DNA from: an uncultured Candidatus Entotheonella sp.
GTDB lineage: Bacteria > Tectomicrobia > Entotheonellia > Entotheonellales > Entotheonellaceae
Reading direction: 5' to 3'
NCBI GenBank assembly: GCA_958295825.1
Contig: OY282375.1
Span: forward strand, 1,907,489-1,971,488
DNA: 64,000 nucleotides
Part shown: positions 8,711 through 16,892 of the stretch, piece by piece
Position numbering within the stretch: position 1 is the stretch's first letter
Layout of the letters: the number at the start of each line of letters is the position of its first letter
The notes under the pieces: model-generated
What the model saw: the letters and a program-made list of their open reading frames with translations, nothing else
Told to the model about the DNA's origin: nothing
The model's database searches: none
Position numbers and translations under genes: made by a program

Positions 8711-10003
8711 TCAAGAGCCTGTGAGGGCCGCTATTGAGTGCTGGACGCTTTCTTGGGGGTGGGCGACGTCGAACGGTAGGCAGAGGAGGGTTACACCGTC
8801 GGGAAGTTGATACCGAAATTCTGTTTTGTCTGCGTGGCATGTCTTGCGGATTTTGAAGGTCTGCGTTTGTGGGTAAACCAGTGCCACAGCTTCACAGCCG
8901 TAGCCCTTGGCGTAGGCGTAAAGCTGATACAGGTCGTCTTGGCTAATGCCATGCCTCGGGTCATCAGGCGACGCGTCGATGCGCTTCCACTTCGCGTCGA
9001 GGATGAACACAACACGGTTCCCGGCTGATAGCGTGATGTCCGGCTCCATCGTGAACGCCTTTTGGTTATTGATGCAGGCCAATTTCTTCTGCGGCTGCTT
9101 GGCGCGCGCCGCATAGGCTTCTTGGTGACTCTGAAAACTGTGCGTGACGTAGTCCTCGAACACCTCCTCCATGGGAAACAACAAAGACAGGTTACGATGG
9201 GGCCCGTAGTAGGTGGCTAATCCCTGTTTGAACAAGAACAGTTTTACCCACTGCATCACTGGCTTGTAGTGCGACATGGAACGATCCACCTGATGCCGCT
9301 GCCAATCGGCGTGCGGATTGGCCGATTGCGGTACGTCAGCAGCCTCCATGAACTGGCGCATCAACCGCAGTAGCCGGCGGTTTTCCGTGTTCCGCGCCAG
9401 CGGTGCCAGCTTGGTAAGCGCGCTGTGAATGAGCCGGTTGGCAGGTCGGTCGACGCTCAGCTCATCGTGCGCGACGTAGAAACGCGCCTGATTGGTCAGG
9501 TTCTCACGGATTTGCTCGCGAAAGAGGAGGCGTCCCCGCAGGTACGGCAGGTTCTCTTCCACCGGAACATAGCGCTTGGCGAGACCACTGCGGGTGAGTG
9601 CTTTCAAGGTGATAAGGAACTGGCGGACGAAAACGTGGAGTATGGGGAATCGCCGCACGGCACGGATGTTGCTCTCGCCTTGGGGTAGCTTCTCTGGACA
9701 CCGCAGATAGCGTGAACATCGCAGCATTCGCAAGAAAAAATGTTTGGTGGTTTCATCGTCGGGACCGAGGTCAATCTTCGGGAGGACTTCTACCACCGTG
9801 CCGCGCTTTGTCGTTACAATCCCTACATAGTTGCTTGCCGCCAAGGTATAGTTGCTTGCCGCCAAGGTGTCGTCGGGCTTTTTCTCAAACACAAACACGT
9901 TTTCACCCAGCGACCTTAGCTCCTCTAATTCTTCCTGATCAAAATCCTGGATCGTTTCATATTCCCTCACCTCATATTCCCTCACCGTGTGGCGGCCGCG
10001 CAT
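8711..10003 (-). CDS. mcrC: McrC-like nuclease subunit
   Basis: The 430-residue protein is the McrC partner of McrB. It supplies the PD-(D/E)xK nuclease near the C-terminus: MEPDITLSAG, then VVFILDAKWKRID and DDLYQLYAYAKGY give the D, E/D-x-K and Q positions. The N-terminal half, with FVFEKKPD, contacts McrB. The start is ATG 10003, overlapping the mcrB stop in a TGATG junction, so translation is coupled. Two exact in-frame duplications are present, VREYE (15 bp) and TLAASNY (21 bp). The gene looks intact. Confidence 0.9.
   Translation of the reverse strand: MRGRHTVREYEVREYETIQDFDQEELEELRSLGENVFVFEKKPDDTLAASNYTLAASNYVGIVTTKRGTVVEVLPKIDLGPDDETTKHFFLRMLRCSRYLRCPEKLPQGESNIRAVRRFPILHVFVRQFLITLKALTRSGLAKRYVPVEENLPYLRGRLLFREQIRENLTNQARFYVAHDELSVDRPANRLIHSALTKLAPLARNTENRRLLRLMRQFMEAADVPQSANPHADWQRHQVDRSMSHYKPVMQWVKLFLFKQGLATYYGPHRNLSLLFPMEEVFEDYVTHSFQSHQEAYAARAKQPQKKLACINNQKAFTMEPDITLSAGNRVVFILDAKWKRIDASPDDPRHGISQDDLYQLYAYAKGYGCEAVALVYPQTQTFKIRKTCHADKTEFRYQLPDGVTLLCLPFDVAHPQESVQHSIAALTGS
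9828..9869 (-). repeat. 21-bp tandem duplication inside mcrC
   Basis: Two adjacent 21-base units (9828-9848 and 9849-9869) differ at one base and encode TLAASNY twice. The change is in frame. Confidence 0.9.
9957..9986 (-). repeat. 15-bp tandem duplication inside mcrC
   Basis: Two identical 15-base units (9957-9971 and 9972-9986) encode a repeated VREYE at the extreme N-terminus of McrC. The change is in frame. Confidence 0.9.
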
Positions 10004-12171
10004 CAGCTGTCCCCTGCCTCGCCCGCTGGGTATATCTTTTGATACTCCTTCGGAGCTTCCCACCCAAGGTCGTCGTCGTCGGGCAGTCGCTTATAAATCA
10101 TCCGATCTTTGTCCGTTGGTGTGGGGTCCGGGGGCAGATTCACGGCTGTTGGCTCACTGACAAAACCGTTATCGTTCAAAACGGCTCGTATTTTCGACCA
10201 ATCGTCGAAGAAGTACTCCTGCAGAAGCGGGAATATCTTGTTCCGGAAAACGTCCGACAGTTTCTCCATCGTGTTGACGCCCATCAGGTAGGTATGGCCG
10301 ATCTGATGTTCGCGGTCGAGCAACGCCGTGATGCGTTCATTCATGGCCTTGAGCATCTTTCGACAATTCACGCCGTCCACATCCTCGGAGATGCGTTCGT
10401 GCTCCGGATCCGGCATCATCTCAACGAAGGTGAAACGGCGGCGAAGCGCCGTATCCAGCAATTGAATTGACCGGTCCGCCGTGTTCATCGTGCCGATCAG
10501 GTAGAGGTTCTTCGGGACACCGAAGGACTCCTGCGAGTATGGCAGCTTGACCGTCGTTTCATCGTCCGCGCCAAGCCGTCGGGAATCCTCGATCAGCGTG
10601 ATGAGCTCGCCGAAAATCTTCGCAATGTTACCGCGGTTGATCTCGTCGATAATCAGGACAAACCGTTTCGGCTTATCGCTTTTTGCTCTCTCATCTTCTG
10701 CTTTCTTAGCAATCTGCTTGAAAATACCGTCACGCAACTCGTATCCGATCTGATCACCGGTTTCAGCTCCCAATACCGGCCGGATGCCCTCGATGAAGTC
10801 CTCGTAAGCGTAACTCTGGTGAAACGTCACCATCTCGATCTGGCCAGAGTCAGAGTCCTTGAATTCACGGAATCTCTTGACCTTACTCTCCCTACTCTCC
10901 CTCACGCTCCCAGGGTCGATAATCTTCAGTGCGTGGTCAACTGTGTGATAGGTCTTCCCGGTTCCCGGTGGACCGTAGAGTATCTGATTGAGAGGGTGCG
11001 CCAAGCCCGAGTTCTGCGATGTCCCTTGGGTCACCATAGGCTCCTCACGGCCACTGAGTCGCTCCAGCAACTCAAAAGTCCTCGCATATGCCGGCGCCTG
11101 ACGGAACGCGTTCCGGGTACCGGTGCGAGCGTAGTTAAAACCCTTCCTATCCGTTTTGCCCCTCAATTCCCCCTCTCTTTTGTTTACCCACACGACATGT
11201 ATCTTACTGTCCCCAGCGAGGCGATCCTGGTAATCATTCTTACGGACGATCCCAATGCCTCGCCCTTGAAGCTGGCCAGTTCTAACAAGCATGATATCGC
11301 CGGGTCTTGGGTCACGAAGTGGGTATGTGGGAGAACCACCCCCCGACCCCTCGTACTTGTGCCAATCCACCCCGCTTTTGGGGCCTCCGGTAAAGACCCA
11401 GTTGTTCGGTTCAAAGTCAAGCTGACTAAAACCCCTCCAGTAGTCGCCATTACCGGCCCCCCTAGCCTGCGTGCTGACGTGAAAGTACTGAATTGGGGCC
11501 CCCTCCTTCCGGATATCCCTCTTCTTCCATAAGTCTGCAAATAAGTTGATCTCGTAGAATGCGCAGCCGGGAAAGGCGTCACGAAACCTTTGTAACTCCT
11601 CTTTGTACTGTGTCCAATTGACAGCGTCTTGCAGGTCGTGAATGCCCAAGGAACGCGTCGTGTCATCGTACGGCAGGAACTCGGACGGGTTTATGAGAAA
11701 GAGCGCCTGAGTCAGCTTTGTTATCGTAACCTGGTCAATTTCAAGGGCGCCGCTGAAGTCCTGAGCGTTCACTGACTCGGCCCCGTTCACGGCATCGCGG
11801 AACAGGCGCCAAAGCAATTCTGGGTTGCCCTTACCCTTATCGTGAAAGAGCAAGTCCCACGCGTCTGGCACGGGGAATGTAAACACATCGTCAGAGTCAA
11901 CCGGAAGCCGGGAATCCATCTCGAAAACTGACTCAATGTTCGGATATACCCGCTCCCTACTCTGGGGTATGCCTCGACCCGCAAGGCTATAGACGAACGA
12001 AAACGGATCAATACTCTCGTCATCATAGGCCAGCAACGGCTGCACCTTACCATCATCGCGCCACTTTACCCTATCGTCTTTCGCCTTACCGACCAGATAC
12101 CTCTCGCCGCCCTCAGCGATCTTGCGGGCAAGCTCCGTGAACCACTTGGTCCAATCGTAAATTTCACGCAT
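10003..12171 (-). CDS. mcrB: McrB-like AAA+ GTPase restriction subunit
   Basis: The 722-residue protein is the motor and recognition subunit of an McrBC-type restriction system. The AAA+ core begins near residue 390: Walker A GPPGTGKTY at 400-408, Walker B VLIIDEINRGN near 505-515, and the McrB signature MNTADRSI at 562-569, linked with GTP use. The N-terminal 380 residues are not the E. coli McrB methyl-C domain. Residues about 229-330 (including RPGDIMLVRTG and GIGIVRK) resemble a PUA/EVE-like fold that can read modified bases. It couples to mcrC by a one-base stop/start overlap. A 9-bp duplication at 10884-10901 adds SRE. Confidence 0.9.
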   Translation of the reverse strand: MREIYDWTKWFTELARKIAEGGERYLVGKAKDDRVKWRDDGKVQPLLAYDDESIDPFSFVYSLAGRGIPQSRERVYPNIESVFEMDSRLPVDSDDVFTFPVPDAWDLLFHDKGKGNPELLWRLFRDAVNGAESVNAQDFSGALEIDQVTITKLTQALFLINPSEFLPYDDTTRSLGIHDLQDAVNWTQYKEELQRFRDAFPGCAFYEINLFADLWKKRDIRKEGAPIQYFHVSTQARGAGNGDYWRGFSQLDFEPNNWVFTGGPKSGVDWHKYEGSGGGSPTYPLRDPRPGDIMLVRTGQLQGRGIGIVRKNDYQDRLAGDSKIHVVWVNKREGELRGKTDRKGFNYARTGTRNAFRQAPAYARTFELLERLSGREEPMVTQGTSQNSGLAHPLNQILYGPPGTGKTYHTVDHALKIIDPGSVRESRESKVKRFREFKDSDSGQIEMVTFHQSYAYEDFIEGIRPVLGAETGDQIGYELRDGIFKQIAKKAEDERAKSDKPKRFVLIIDEINRGNIAKIFGELITLIEDSRRLGADDETTVKLPYSQESFGVPKNLYLIGTMNTADRSIQLLDTALRRRFTFVEMMPDPEHERISEDVDGVNCRKMLKAMNERITALLDREHQIGHTYLMGVNTMEKLSDVFRNKIFPLLQEYFFDDWSKIRAVLNDNGFVSEPTAVNLPPDPTPTDKDRMIYKRLPDDDDLGWEAPKEYQKIYPAGEAGDS
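10884..10901 (-). repeat. 9-bp tandem duplication inside mcrB
   Basis: The 9-base unit TACTCTCCC occurs twice in a row and encodes the repeated ESR/SRE residues near position 425. The change is in frame. Confidence 0.7.
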
Positions 12172-12220
12172 ATCCCCCTCCTTCCCCTTCAGACTTGAGT
12201 GTTCTTAGACATCCGAACGA

Positions 12221-14290
12221 TCAGACAGCATCCACCCATTTGCCATGGTCCTTGATGAGACAGATAAGCCGCTCCTCGGCTTGGTCGGTGGGGATGTTGC
12301 GCTCGACGCATTCCTTGCCGACGTAGAGGCTGATCTTGCCGGGACCGGAGCCGACGTAGCCGAAGTCGGCGTCGGCCATTTCGCCGGGACCGTTGACGAT
12401 GCAGCCCATGATGGCGATTTTGACGTCCTTGAGGTGGGACATGCGCGACTTGATGCGCTCGGTGGTGGTTTGCAGGTTGAACAGGGTGCGTCCGCAGGAC
12501 GGGCAGGAAATGAACTCGGTCTTGGACATGCGCAGGCGGGCGGCCTGCAGGATGGTGTAGCTGAGGCGCACAGCCTCGGCCGGCGCGGCGTCGCTGTCGA
12601 TCTGGATGCTGTCGCCGAAGCCGTCGCACAGCAGGGCGCCGAGTTGAATGGCGGCTTGGTACAGCAAGTCGCGGCGGTCGTGCAGGGCGGTGGTCTTCAG
12701 GTGCAGGGGGCAGGCGTGGCCTTGGGCGTCGAGGTGAGCGGCCAGATAGCGGTAGGCCGGTAGCGGCTCCGACACGTCGAGGGAGAACGCACCCTGGCAG
12801 GGCTGGAACAGGCCGGCAAGCCCGGCGAGGCGGCTGGCGGTGTAGGCCAGCCCTGCCAGGGTGGAGCCGTGCGGGTCGCGGATGAACGGCGGAATGGATG
12901 CCAAGCTCAGGCGCCATTCGAGAGCGGTGCCGTGCTGTTGCGACCACATGAGGGCGCGCTGCGCGTGCTGATCCCAAGCGGTCGGATCCTCCTCGCATGG
13001 CGGTGTAGTCACGATTTTGGCCAGCCCGGCAAGTAGGGGCACGTCGGCGAGGTCGGCTAGCGGCACGCACAGCGACAGCAACGGTGGAGCGGGGCTTTGT
13101 TGCAACCGCTCGTTCAGTCTTGTCAGGGCCTGCAGATCAGCAGGGGTCTCGGCGCGCAGCCGGACGATCTCGCACACCGGATCGTTGGTCTGCGCCGGGA
13201 CGGTCAGCGCCTTGATCTGGCCCAGAGTGCCCTCAAGGTCGGTCACGGGAACGGTGGTCGCCAATTCGACCCGCACCGGCTGGCCGACGCCCATGGCGAG
13301 GCCGTCCAGGCCGACCTCGTGGCTGAAGCGTCGGTCGTAGCCGTACGGGTTGCGGCGTTCGTCGGGTCCGGGTACTTCCGGCGCCTCAGCACACCTCTCG
13401 CGGCGGTTATACGGCGCCGCGATGGCGCGGGCCGCTGGGAGTTCGCAAACCGCGTCCTCGGTGAGCGACACGCGGATGGTGTCGCCAATGCCGTCCTCCA
13501 GCAGGGCGCCGATGCCGATGGCCGATTTCACCCGGCCTTCCACGCCGTCGCCCGCCTCGGTGACGCCAAGGTGGAAGGGATAATCCATGCCCTCCTCGTC
13601 CATGCGGGCCGCCAGCAGCCGGTACGCCTGAATCATCACCAGCGGGTTGGATGCCTTCATGGACAGGACGACATCGTGGTAATCGTAACGCCGGCAGATG
13701 CGCACGAACTCCAGGGCCGATTCGACCATGCCCTGTGGCGTGTCGCCGAAGCGGTTCATGATGCGGTCGGACAGCGAGCCGTGATTGGTGCCGATGCGCA
13801 TGGCCACGCCGTACTGCTTGAGCTTCAGCACCAGTGGCTTGAAGCGCTGCTCGATGCGTTCGAGCTCGGCCTCGTATTCGCTGTCGGTGTACTCGCGCTC
13901 GGCGAACTTCTTCTTGTCGGCGTAATTGCCGGGGTTGATGCGCACCTTCTCCACGTATTCCGCCGTCTTGAGCGCTGCGTTGGGGGTGAAGTGGATGTCG
14001 GCGATCAACGGCACGCGTACGCCCCGGCGGTTCAGGGCGGACTTGATGTGCCGCAGGTTCTCGGCCTCGTTGAGCGACGGCGCCGTCAGTCGCACCAGCT
14101 CGCAGCCGGCATCGACCAGCTGGATGGTCTCGGCCACCGCGGCGTCGGTGTCCATGGTGTCGCTGATGGTCATCGACTGCAGGCGGATGGGGTGGTCGCC
14201 GCCGAGCGGCACGTCGCCGACGTTGACGACGCGCGTTTTGCGGCGGTGGTAGGTGAAGGGGTCCCGGCAGTAGGGCGGCAAGGTAATCAT
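12221..14290 (-). CDS. ispG: 4-hydroxy-3-methylbut-2-enyl diphosphate synthase, long three-domain form
   Basis: IspG (GcpE) is the [4Fe-4S] enzyme that makes HMBPP from MEcPP in the non-mevalonate isoprenoid pathway. At 689 residues it is about twice the usual bacterial length. The N-terminal TIM-barrel carries IRLQSMTISDTMDTDA, RINPGNYADKKKF and IGTNHGSLSDRI. A middle insert of about 250 residues, of the plant/Bacteroidetes/Chlamydia type, follows. The C-terminal reductase-like domain has the cluster cysteines in SCPSCGRTLF and MGCIVNGPGEMADADFG. ATG 14290 gives the expected N-terminus. It stands alone, divided from mcrB by about 50 bases. Confidence 0.95.
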   Translation of the reverse strand: MITLPPYCRDPFTYHRRKTRVVNVGDVPLGGDHPIRLQSMTISDTMDTDAAVAETIQLVDAGCELVRLTAPSLNEAENLRHIKSALNRRGVRVPLIADIHFTPNAALKTAEYVEKVRINPGNYADKKKFAEREYTDSEYEAELERIEQRFKPLVLKLKQYGVAMRIGTNHGSLSDRIMNRFGDTPQGMVESALEFVRICRRYDYHDVVLSMKASNPLVMIQAYRLLAARMDEEGMDYPFHLGVTEAGDGVEGRVKSAIGIGALLEDGIGDTIRVSLTEDAVCELPAARAIAAPYNRRERCAEAPEVPGPDERRNPYGYDRRFSHEVGLDGLAMGVGQPVRVELATTVPVTDLEGTLGQIKALTVPAQTNDPVCEIVRLRAETPADLQALTRLNERLQQSPAPPLLSLCVPLADLADVPLLAGLAKIVTTPPCEEDPTAWDQHAQRALMWSQQHGTALEWRLSLASIPPFIRDPHGSTLAGLAYTASRLAGLAGLFQPCQGAFSLDVSEPLPAYRYLAAHLDAQGHACPLHLKTTALHDRRDLLYQAAIQLGALLCDGFGDSIQIDSDAAPAEAVRLSYTILQAARLRMSKTEFISCPSCGRTLFNLQTTTERIKSRMSHLKDVKIAIMGCIVNGPGEMADADFGYVGSGPGKISLYVGKECVERNIPTDQAEERLICLIKDHGKWVDAV

Positions 14291-14323
14291 CGTAAATCCT
14301 TATCGTAAGGCTGTGCGATGGCG

Positions 14324-14914
14324 TTAGTTGTCGGATTGCGGTGCTCGCACCAAACACGCCCGCGCCAAGCGCCATAGGGGCGGCAGACAGAGGTAAGCGA
14401 TGAGAAGTACGTCGAGCGTCAGCTCGAAAACGGCGAACTGCGTGCCGTAATGGCGGCTGTCCCAATAACTGACGGGGCTTTCAAAACGAATCGTCCACTC
14501 GAAGGGGAAAAACAGCAACGGGCCGTCATCGACGTGCGTTAACACGTCCACGAAGCTGTGCAGCAGGCACGCTGCCAGGAACCAGCACAGCCAGCGCCGT
14601 GGGGCTTCCCGCAGACCTTGGGTGCGCCACAGCAAGACAAGTGCGATGATCAGCACGGTCGGGGAATGTAGCAAATTGTGCGCGGCGATCCAGAACGGGT
14701 TGTGGAAATAGAGGGTGTCGAACAAGTAGCGCCACGTCGCCTCGGCGCTCCAGCCCAGCAGGTAGCGGAAGTGAAGGGCGCCGCCGAGAGACAGCAGGTA
14801 CAGCGCGATGTCGGGCGCCACCGACCCCAGCAGGAAGGCGCTGGCGGGCGGCGGCTGGCTCTTCCAGGCACGGCGCAAGGCGGCGGTCATCAGAAAATGC
14901 GACGGTGTGTTCAT
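14324..14914 (-). CDS. YdjM-like membrane protein (metal-dependent hydrolase-like)
   Basis: The 196-residue protein has four or five predicted membrane helices. Its histidines and aspartates fit the YdjM/DUF457 family of membrane-bound putative metal-dependent hydrolases: TPSHF at the N-terminus, SVAPDI, AHNLLHS and LLHSFVDVLTH. It precedes ispG on the same strand with 33 bases between. The biochemical function is unknown; relatives often have a role in membrane or phospholipid metabolism. Confidence 0.65.
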   Translation of the reverse strand: MNTPSHFLMTAALRRAWKSQPPPASAFLLGSVAPDIALYLLSLGGALHFRYLLGWSAEATWRYLFDTLYFHNPFWIAAHNLLHSPTVLIIALVLLWRTQGLREAPRRWLCWFLAACLLHSFVDVLTHVDDGPLLFFPFEWTIRFESPVSYWDSRHYGTQFAVFELTLDVLLIAYLCLPPLWRLARACLVRAPQSDN

Positions 14915-15296
14915 CGTACTATCCCGGTTCCCGTCTCTTCTTCAGCCACTCGCCATCATCCACCACCAAGTCATCTCCCAGCGCCGATGATGCACCTTAT
15001 CAGGTAACGAACAAGCTGGGAAGCACCAGGATCGTATAAGCTGGTTAACCAAGCGTTAAGAACGCTAACCAGCGTTTTGGGCCTGAACCCTTTCCTGATC
15101 GGATCGTACAGCATCGCGAACGATCTCTATCAGCAGGACGATTCCCTCACAAACCTTGGCAGGCGTCCCGATTTATCCAAGTCTGGATTCGGGGGAGACT
15201 GGTGCGGGAACAGACGAGGTAGGATTTGAAAGCAGCATGGGTCTGAGGTCGTCCGGAAGCAGGGACCGAGGCGAGGCCGTGGTGGAAAACGATCTC
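14915..15296. other. Intergenic stretch of 382 bases with a hairpin
   Basis: No convincing gene is present. A short plus-strand frame at 15156-15353 overlaps the neighbouring gene and has no recognisable domain. The only structure seen is the inverted repeat at 15041-15072. Confidence 0.4.
15041..15072. promoter_or_regulatory. Interrupted inverted repeat
   Basis: CTGGTTA (15041-15047) pairs with TAACCAG (15066-15072). Inside it GCGTT (15053-15057) pairs with AACGC (15061-15065), with a five-base bulge between the stems. No T-run follows, so a factor-independent terminator is unlikely. It may be an operator or a repeat end. Confidence 0.4.
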
Positions 15297-15674
15297 TCAA
15301 GGGGTTGCATCACCACCCGGGGCGTCCGATATTCGTTGTATGTGTTGGCTTAGTATCTCCAGCGCACCTTTGTTGCTGGATACGCGTTCACCAAGCCGTA
15401 CAAGGTCGCCGCGTAGAGCATCGATTGAGTCGGTCATGCGGTCCATACGTTGGTCAACGGCATCAAAGCGCTGGTTCGTGTTCTGAATCAGATCCACGAA
15501 ACGCTGGTCGACGGCGTCAAAGCGCTGATTCATGCTCTGAATCAGATCGTCGAATCGCTGGTTCATGGCCTCGAATTTGGCCTCGATCCTGGCATTCACC
15601 ACGTTGAGGAGTATGGTTAACACCGCCGCAATAGCAAGCAACCCCGTACCGTTCTCTTTGACCCATGCCCACAT
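15297..15674 (-). CDS. Membrane-anchored coiled-coil protein with heptad-like repeats
   Basis: The 125-residue protein has one N-terminal membrane helix (TGLLAIAAVLTILLNVV). A run of near-identical 11-residue repeats follows, of the type NQRFDAVDQRFVDLIQ, that will form a coiled coil. It recalls small DUF1640/haemolysin-XhlA-like proteins but I cannot assign a function. A relative with reversed topology (membrane helix at the C-terminus) lies at 28677-29102. Confidence 0.6.
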   Translation of the reverse strand: MWAWVKENGTGLLAIAAVLTILLNVVNARIEAKFEAMNQRFDDLIQSMNQRFDAVDQRFVDLIQNTNQRFDAVDQRMDRMTDSIDALRGDLVRLGERVSSNKGALEILSQHIQRISDAPGGDATP

Positions 15675-15878
15675 TACGTATTCTCCAGGATATCTGTCAC
15701 AGGCTGACGACTCGACAGCGCATCGTACTCGTAAGCCGCATCATTTTACCAGAAGGAAATCTGGCGCCGACGAACCGGGGCGGGCGTGTTGCCCGGTTGG
15801 GAGGGGTGCGATATCATCCGTCGGGTTTCATGAAGGTCTGGGAACGCGCTGCAAACCACACGGCTGGGGGAGTGAGAC

Positions 15879-16838
15879 ATGAATTACCTTGTAACGGGTG
15901 GAACGGGTTTCGTAGGTGCCTACGCGGTGAAGGCGCTGGTCGAAGCGGGTCATCGGGTGACGGTGTTCGATCTGATGCTGAACCGGGAATACCTGGCCGA
16001 CGTGCTTGGCAGTCCGGCGGCAGACAAGGTGCAATTGGTGAGCGGCGACGTGACCGATCTGCCAGCGGTGTTACGGGCTATGGGAAGCGCGCAGGCGCAG
16101 CGGGTCGTGCACTTGGCGGCCACGTTGAGCGTCAGCAGCGAGGTTAATCCTCTGCGCACGCTAAAGGTCAATTGCGAGGGCACGCTGAACGTCTTCGAGG
16201 CGGCGCTGGCGTTGGGCGTCAGCAAGGTCGTGTGGGCCAGTTCGGTGGCGGTGTTCGGCATTTCAGGGGAGCGCGAGGGGTTCATCGAGAACAACGCCCA
16301 CCACGAGCCGACCGGCCTCTATGGCGCCGTCAAGTCGTTCAACGAGAGCCTCGGCATGCACTACAAGAACCAGCGCGGCCTCGACAACATCGGCCTGCGC
16401 TTCACGGTCGTATACGGCTACGGCAAGGGCTTGACCGTGGCGCGCGGAACGGGCGCCGATTTCGTGACCGAGTTGCTGGAAAAGCCGGCCATCGGCGAGC
16501 CCGGCGTGATCCGCAACGGCGACGACACGCCGGATTTCCTGTACGCCGAGGACGTAGGCCACGCCATCCACTTGGCCACCGAAGCGCCGCCGTGCCCGCA
16601 GTCGGGCCTCACCATCTGCGGCAGCACCGGATCGATGCGGGACGCCGTGACGTTCGTCAAACGCCTGCTGCCCGACGCCGACCTGCGGGTCGAGGACGGC
16701 CACTCGGTCGGCACCATGAATTACGACCCCTCGGTGACCGAAGCCGCCATTGGCTACAGCCCACAATTCACCATGGAAGACGGCTTCCGGGCCACTATCA
16801 ACGCCATGCGCAAGAAGCACGGCCTGCCGCCGGTTTAA
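15879..16838 (+). CDS. NAD-dependent epimerase/dehydratase (extended SDR)
   Basis: The 319-residue protein is an extended short-chain dehydrogenase. TGGTGFVG at residues 6-13 binds NAD(P), and YGAVKSFNE carries the catalytic Tyr-x3-Lys. A serine/alanine-rich SSVAVFG strand precedes the active site as usual. The substrate is probably a nucleotide sugar or a related hydroxy/keto compound, which cannot be told from sequence. It lies 54 bases upstream of the ABC-F gene on the same strand. Confidence 0.85.
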   Translation: MNYLVTGGTGFVGAYAVKALVEAGHRVTVFDLMLNREYLADVLGSPAADKVQLVSGDVTDLPAVLRAMGSAQAQRVVHLAATLSVSSEVNPLRTLKVNCEGTLNVFEAALALGVSKVVWASSVAVFGISGEREGFIENNAHHEPTGLYGAVKSFNESLGMHYKNQRGLDNIGLRFTVVYGYGKGLTVARGTGADFVTELLEKPAIGEPGVIRNGDDTPDFLYAEDVGHAIHLATEAPPCPQSGLTICGSTGSMRDAVTFVKRLLPDADLRVEDGHSVGTMNYDPSVTEAAIGYSPQFTMEDGFRATINAMRKKHGLPPV

Positions 16839-16892
16839 CCCGCCCCTGGGATTCAACCTCCCTCGCACATATTTCATAAGAGTTGAGACACC

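Noticed and set aside
13097..14308. Long plus-strand open frame of 403 codons
   Set aside because: It lies opposite ispG and is rich in His, Gly and Val from reverse reading of high-GC codons.
15156..15353. Short plus-strand frame as a gene
   Set aside because: It overlaps the coiled-coil gene, has no domain and no convincing ribosome site.
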